DNA from: Hymenopus coronatus
Lineage: Eukaryota; Arthropoda; Insecta; Mantodea; Hymenopodidae
DNA: 64,000 nucleotides
Reading direction: 5' to 3'
NCBI GenBank assembly: GCA_030762935.1
Contig: CM060898.1
Coordinates: forward strand, 96,702,781 to 96,766,780
Shown: positions 61,270 through 64,000 of the stretch, in pieces
Layout of the letters: every line of letters starts with the position of its first letter
Position numbering within the stretch: the first letter of the stretch is position 1
The notes under the pieces: generated by a model
Seen by the model: the letters and a program-made list of their open reading frames with translations, nothing else
Databases searched by the model: none
Told to the model about the DNA's origin: nothing
Position numbers and translations under genes: made by a program

Positions 61270-61819
61270 AAAACTCAATTTAATATGGATCCTCTCGTTG
61301 TATATACCAGGTATACTCAAATGATCATGATATTCACACATGGGAGCTATGTTATATAACTTTATAGGTGCAGTTCCTTACTGCTGTGCATATGGTAGGG
61401 TAAATGATCTCTGTATCTCTTAAGTTCAATCAACAACTGGGTATTCATAATACAGTCCAAATTTCAATATTTAACACATTGCACCAAACTTTAGGGATCT
61501 ATATTAATTCCCAACTCATTTGGATGGAGCATCTCAACTTTCTAATAAACAAATTAAATCATATAGGTTATGCTATAAGGCTACTAGCTAAAATGTGTAA
61601 CCTAGATGTCTTGAAAACAGTGTATTTTGATTATATGCATATTCTGTACTGACATACGGAATCCACTTCTAGAGATCTTCCAATAAATATATTAAAGTGT
61701 TTAAACTACAAAAAAGAATAAGAATAATCAAACAAATGAACCAATGTACTCTAAGAAACTGCTTTTCTCAGATATAAGAATTGTAGCTTTACCATGTATT
61801 TGTGTCTCAGAGAAAGTTT
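61270..61819 (+). pseudogene. Jockey-like LINE reverse transcriptase fragment, left part
   Basis: Frames read FTHGS near 61340, then LGIYINSQLIWMEHLNFLI and YAIRLLAKMCNLDVLKTVY. This is the RT thumb region of Jockey-type LINEs. Stops and shifts interrupt it. It ends at the CATT target site of the LTR element. Confidence 0.7.
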
Positions 61820-61823
61820 CATT
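61820..61823. repeat. Left CATT target-site duplication of the gypsy element
   Basis: CATT immediately before the left LTR, matched by CATT at 63347-63350. A 4-bp duplication is typical for Ty3/gypsy. Confidence 0.8.
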
Positions 61824-62115
61824 TGTGGGATGCAGTGGTTAAGTAGTACACTACTGAAAGTAAACACCGGTCACTTCTTAACAACTATTTATTAGTGATA
61901 ATGATGTATACAGTTTGACACCGTTGGAATGGAGGAGCGCGAAACAACTTCCTGCTACGACCTCAGCCGCCAGACACTGACCGTTTATTTTGCAGGGATG
62001 CTAAGGGGGTAGTTCACGCCTTTTTTGGCTACCGGACCGTGCTGCCCTCTGGTGGTAGTAGTCTTAAGTTCCGTTTACCGTCAGCAGTGGTGGCGGAGTC
62101 TTGAGTTTCGCCACA
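61824..62115 (-). repeat. 3' LTR of the gypsy element
   Basis: Starts TGTGGGATGC and ends GCCACA on plus (TG...CA). About 96% identical by eye to the other LTR, with two small indels. On the minus strand a G-rich stretch (CCTGGGGGGCTGG) just before it is a candidate polypurine tract. Confidence 0.9.
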
Positions 62116-62164
62116 CCAGCCCCCCAGGGAGTCGAAAGGCTTACGGCTCGAAGAAATCCAGGAA

Positions 62165-63056
62165 TCACACTCTTCTTCCGGAGCGCGTCCTGGTTTCGCC
62201 ATCTGCTGTGGATGAAGATGATGGTGGAGTTGTGGCTGGTGATGTGAGAGATTCATTTTGAGAGAGCTCTTCAGAAGTGCTTAGCGGATTGCGTGGTAAT
62301 GTATTCCAAGGTCCGGGTGGTTCTGGAAGAAGGAAGGCAGGTTTTACCCAATCAATGCTGACCCACACAGATTTGTCACGGCTTTTTAACGTAAGCGTCT
62401 TTCCATCGCGTTCCAAGATTCGATGCGGACCAGTGTAAGGGGGTTGAAGGGATCTTCTTACTGTGTCGTCTCGCAAGAACACGTGCGTGCAATCTTTCAG
62501 GTCCTTGAAGACGAAGGAATCGTGTCGTCCGTGGTGTGACGGCTGTATAGGGTGAAGGCGTGACATCTGTCGTCGGAGTTTCACGACGAAATCTGTGGCG
62601 TCATTGTGGTTTTGATGTTCCATTGCACACAACATTTCCCCTGGTAGGCGGAGTGGTTCCCCGTATACTAATTCTGCTGCAGAGGCACCAATGTCTTCTT
62701 TGTATGCGCTGCGCATACCTAGTAGGACGATTGGTAATGCTTGGAGCCAAGACATGCCGGGATGGCACTTTATGGATGCCTTGAGTTGTCTGTGGAAGCG
62801 TTCCACCATGCCATTGGAACATGGATGGAAGCTGGTAGTATGGGACCTTGAAGCACCAATTATCCTTCCCAAGTTTCGGAATAGCTGAGACTCGAACTGG
62901 CGCCCTTGGTCTGTCGTAATGCGAGCAGGTGTTCCAAAACGAGAAATCCAACACTCAACGAAAGCCTCAGCGACTGCTTCTGCTGTGATATTCTCGAGGG
63001 GCTGGCCAGCGGGAGAATCTATCGACTGCTGTGAGGCAATATCTATAGGATCCAAC
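62165..63056 (-). pseudogene. gypsy integrase, C-terminal part
   Basis: The minus-strand frame holds the second half of the integrase core and the C-terminal domain. Seen are RITTDQGRQFES (second catalytic Asp), HTTSFHPCSNGMVERFHRQL (catalytic Glu), then PPYTGPHRIL and WVSIDWVKPAFL (GPY/F-type, SH3-like domain). The region before LENITAE is in another frame (YRYCLTAVDRFSRWP), so a small deletion shifts the frame near 63010. The first catalytic Asp and the zinc-binding N-terminus are missing, so this cannot be an active integrase. The apparent longer open frame starts inside the LTR by chance. Confidence 0.85.
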
Positions 63057-63346
63057 TGTGGGATGCGGTGATTAGGTAGTACACTACTGAAAGTAAACAC
63101 CGGTCACTTCTTAACAACTATTCATTAGTGATAATGATGTATACAGTTTGACACCGTTGGAATGGAGGAGCGCGAAACAACTTCCTGCTACGACCTCAGC
63201 CGCCAGACTGACCGTTTATTTTGCAGGGACGCTAAGGGGGTAGTTCGCACCTTTTTGGCTACCGGACTGTGCTGCCCTCTGGTGGTAGTAGTCTTAAGTT
63301 CCGTTTACCGTCAGCAGTGGTGGCGGAGTCTTTGAGTTTTGCCACA
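63057..63346 (-). repeat. 5' LTR of the gypsy element
   Basis: Matches 61824-62115 along its whole length. On the minus strand it is followed directly by integrase sequence. No clear primer-binding site is seen, though TTGGATCC lies at the junction. Confidence 0.9.
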
Positions 63347-63350
63347 CATT

Positions 63351-63580
63351 CATACATGAGAATAAAAGTATTTTTAAGCTTAACAATGAATATCATTCAT
63401 ACAATACAAGAATATTAACAGCAATCCATCCCCAACAACACAGACCAACCAAAAGTTTCCCATAAGTATTAATAAATAAACTCCCTGAGATTATTGAAGT
63501 CCCACAGAGCAAAACATTTAAGAAGTTGATAATCTACTCTTAAACTACAAACTTTATCCTATTGACAAATTTATCAATAC
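63351..63580 (+). pseudogene. Jockey-like LINE fragment, right part
   Basis: Continues the LINE after the LTR element. A plus frame reads INKLPEIIEVPQ, then KTFKKLIIYS, the same C-terminal pattern (NKLP-I, F-KK) as at 57.4 kb. Taken with the left part it shows a LINE split by the gypsy insertion. Confidence 0.65.
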
Positions 63581-64000
63581 ATTGTTTTGGTAAATAAACC
63601 ATCCAGCTGCTTATCCGTAAATTAGTTGATTTTATAGCAATGAATCTTTGTTTGCTTCATGGGTCCTGTTCATTTGAGAAGTGCACTTTGGCTCATGAGA
63701 AAGCTTGATGACTGAATTCAAGACCACGATTAGAATTAGCATTTATTTATTCATTTTAATCACTTGTAAAATACAATGTATATAGAAGTGTGATCAGTTT
63801 GTTAAAGTATTGTGACTATACCCTGCAACCATAATTGTTGAACATGCTTGAACAGCTTGCTTCATAACTCACAGCTGACTGCTGGCATCCATTGTTACAC
63901 CCGTGCATTAGTGGACACATGTGCCAGTGGCAAGGTCTTTTGACATTGCAACCTACATGTTACACCTGTGAAGGTTTTGTAAGTGCAACTTTTTCTGGAA
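63581..64000. other. No feature recognised
   Basis: Nondescript sequence, no supported exon. It should lie within an upstream ORP intron if the gene continues to the right. Confidence 0.4.

Larger units (their letters stand above)
61824..63346 (-). mobile_element. Ty3/gypsy LTR retrotransposon with large internal deletion
   Basis: Two ~290-bp LTRs in direct orientation flank only 941 bp. The coding strand is minus. Gag, protease, reverse transcriptase, RNase H and the start of integrase are absent. CATT duplications at both ends show that it inserted as a unit or was deleted after insertion. It sits inside a LINE fragment. Confidence 0.9.

Noticed and set aside
62165..63100. 311-codon open frame read as a host gene
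   Set aside because: It starts inside an LTR and then follows integrase motifs. It is a broken retroelement fragment, not a host gene.

Overview
This is a window of an animal nuclear genome, most likely an arthropod and perhaps a hemimetabolous insect. The evidence is an intron-rich laminin gamma gene with kilobase-scale introns, an AT-rich background, several tRNA-headed SINE families, and mariner, hAT, Penelope, LINE and Ty3/gypsy remnants. The species cannot be named from the sequence alone. There are no bacterial operons, CRISPR arrays or rRNA genes.

Two genes are supported, and they converge. On the plus strand, positions 2451-29761 hold the last eleven coding exons of a laminin gamma chain (LAMC1/LanB2 type). 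They run from the final LE module through the whole coiled-coil arm to the stop codon. All eleven join in phase and give 1851 nt (616 codons plus stop). A 3' UTR follows, with AATAAA at 30858 and a GT-rich tract behind it. On the minus strand, the last two coding exons of an oxysterol-binding-protein-related protein (ORP) lie at 59356-59234 and 55417-55309. They also join in phase, with a poly(A) signal 43 nt after the stop. The upstream part of each gene is outside the window: the laminin N-terminal half lies to the left and most of the ORP to the right.

The laminin introns and the ORP intron are full of mobile DNA. Intron contents include tRNA-headed SINEs (6.4-7.2, 10.3, 13.7, 16.1-17.3 and 18.4 kb), an I-type LINE RNase H scrap (7.2 kb), a hAT transposase remnant (10.9-11.5 kb), a decayed mariner with both ends and TA target duplications (13912-15127), a near-perfect 31-bp-arm hairpin (18.2 kb), and two Penelope copies in inverted orientation (27.06-28.80 kb). 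About 24 kb between the two genes (30.9-55.2 kb) is AT-rich and gene-free as far as I can see. It holds a few SINEs, microsatellites and a ~135-bp tandem repeat interrupted by a SINE with a clean target-site duplication.

The most distinctive signal is a ~0.75-0.95 kb interspersed repeat with at least eleven full or partial copies in both orientations (3.7-4.7, 19.6-20.4, 21.5-22.4, 25.1-25.9, 32.8-33.6, 55.5-57.3, 58.1-58.9 and 59.8-60.6 kb). Copies share a palindromic terminus. At one fixed internal position each carries a CA/GT-type tract that has grown differently from copy to copy, so the family appears to seed microsatellites. At the right end, a 1523-bp Ty3/gypsy element with two LTRs and a CATT target duplication is reduced to the C-terminal part of integrase and is nested inside an older LINE reverse-transcriptase fragment.
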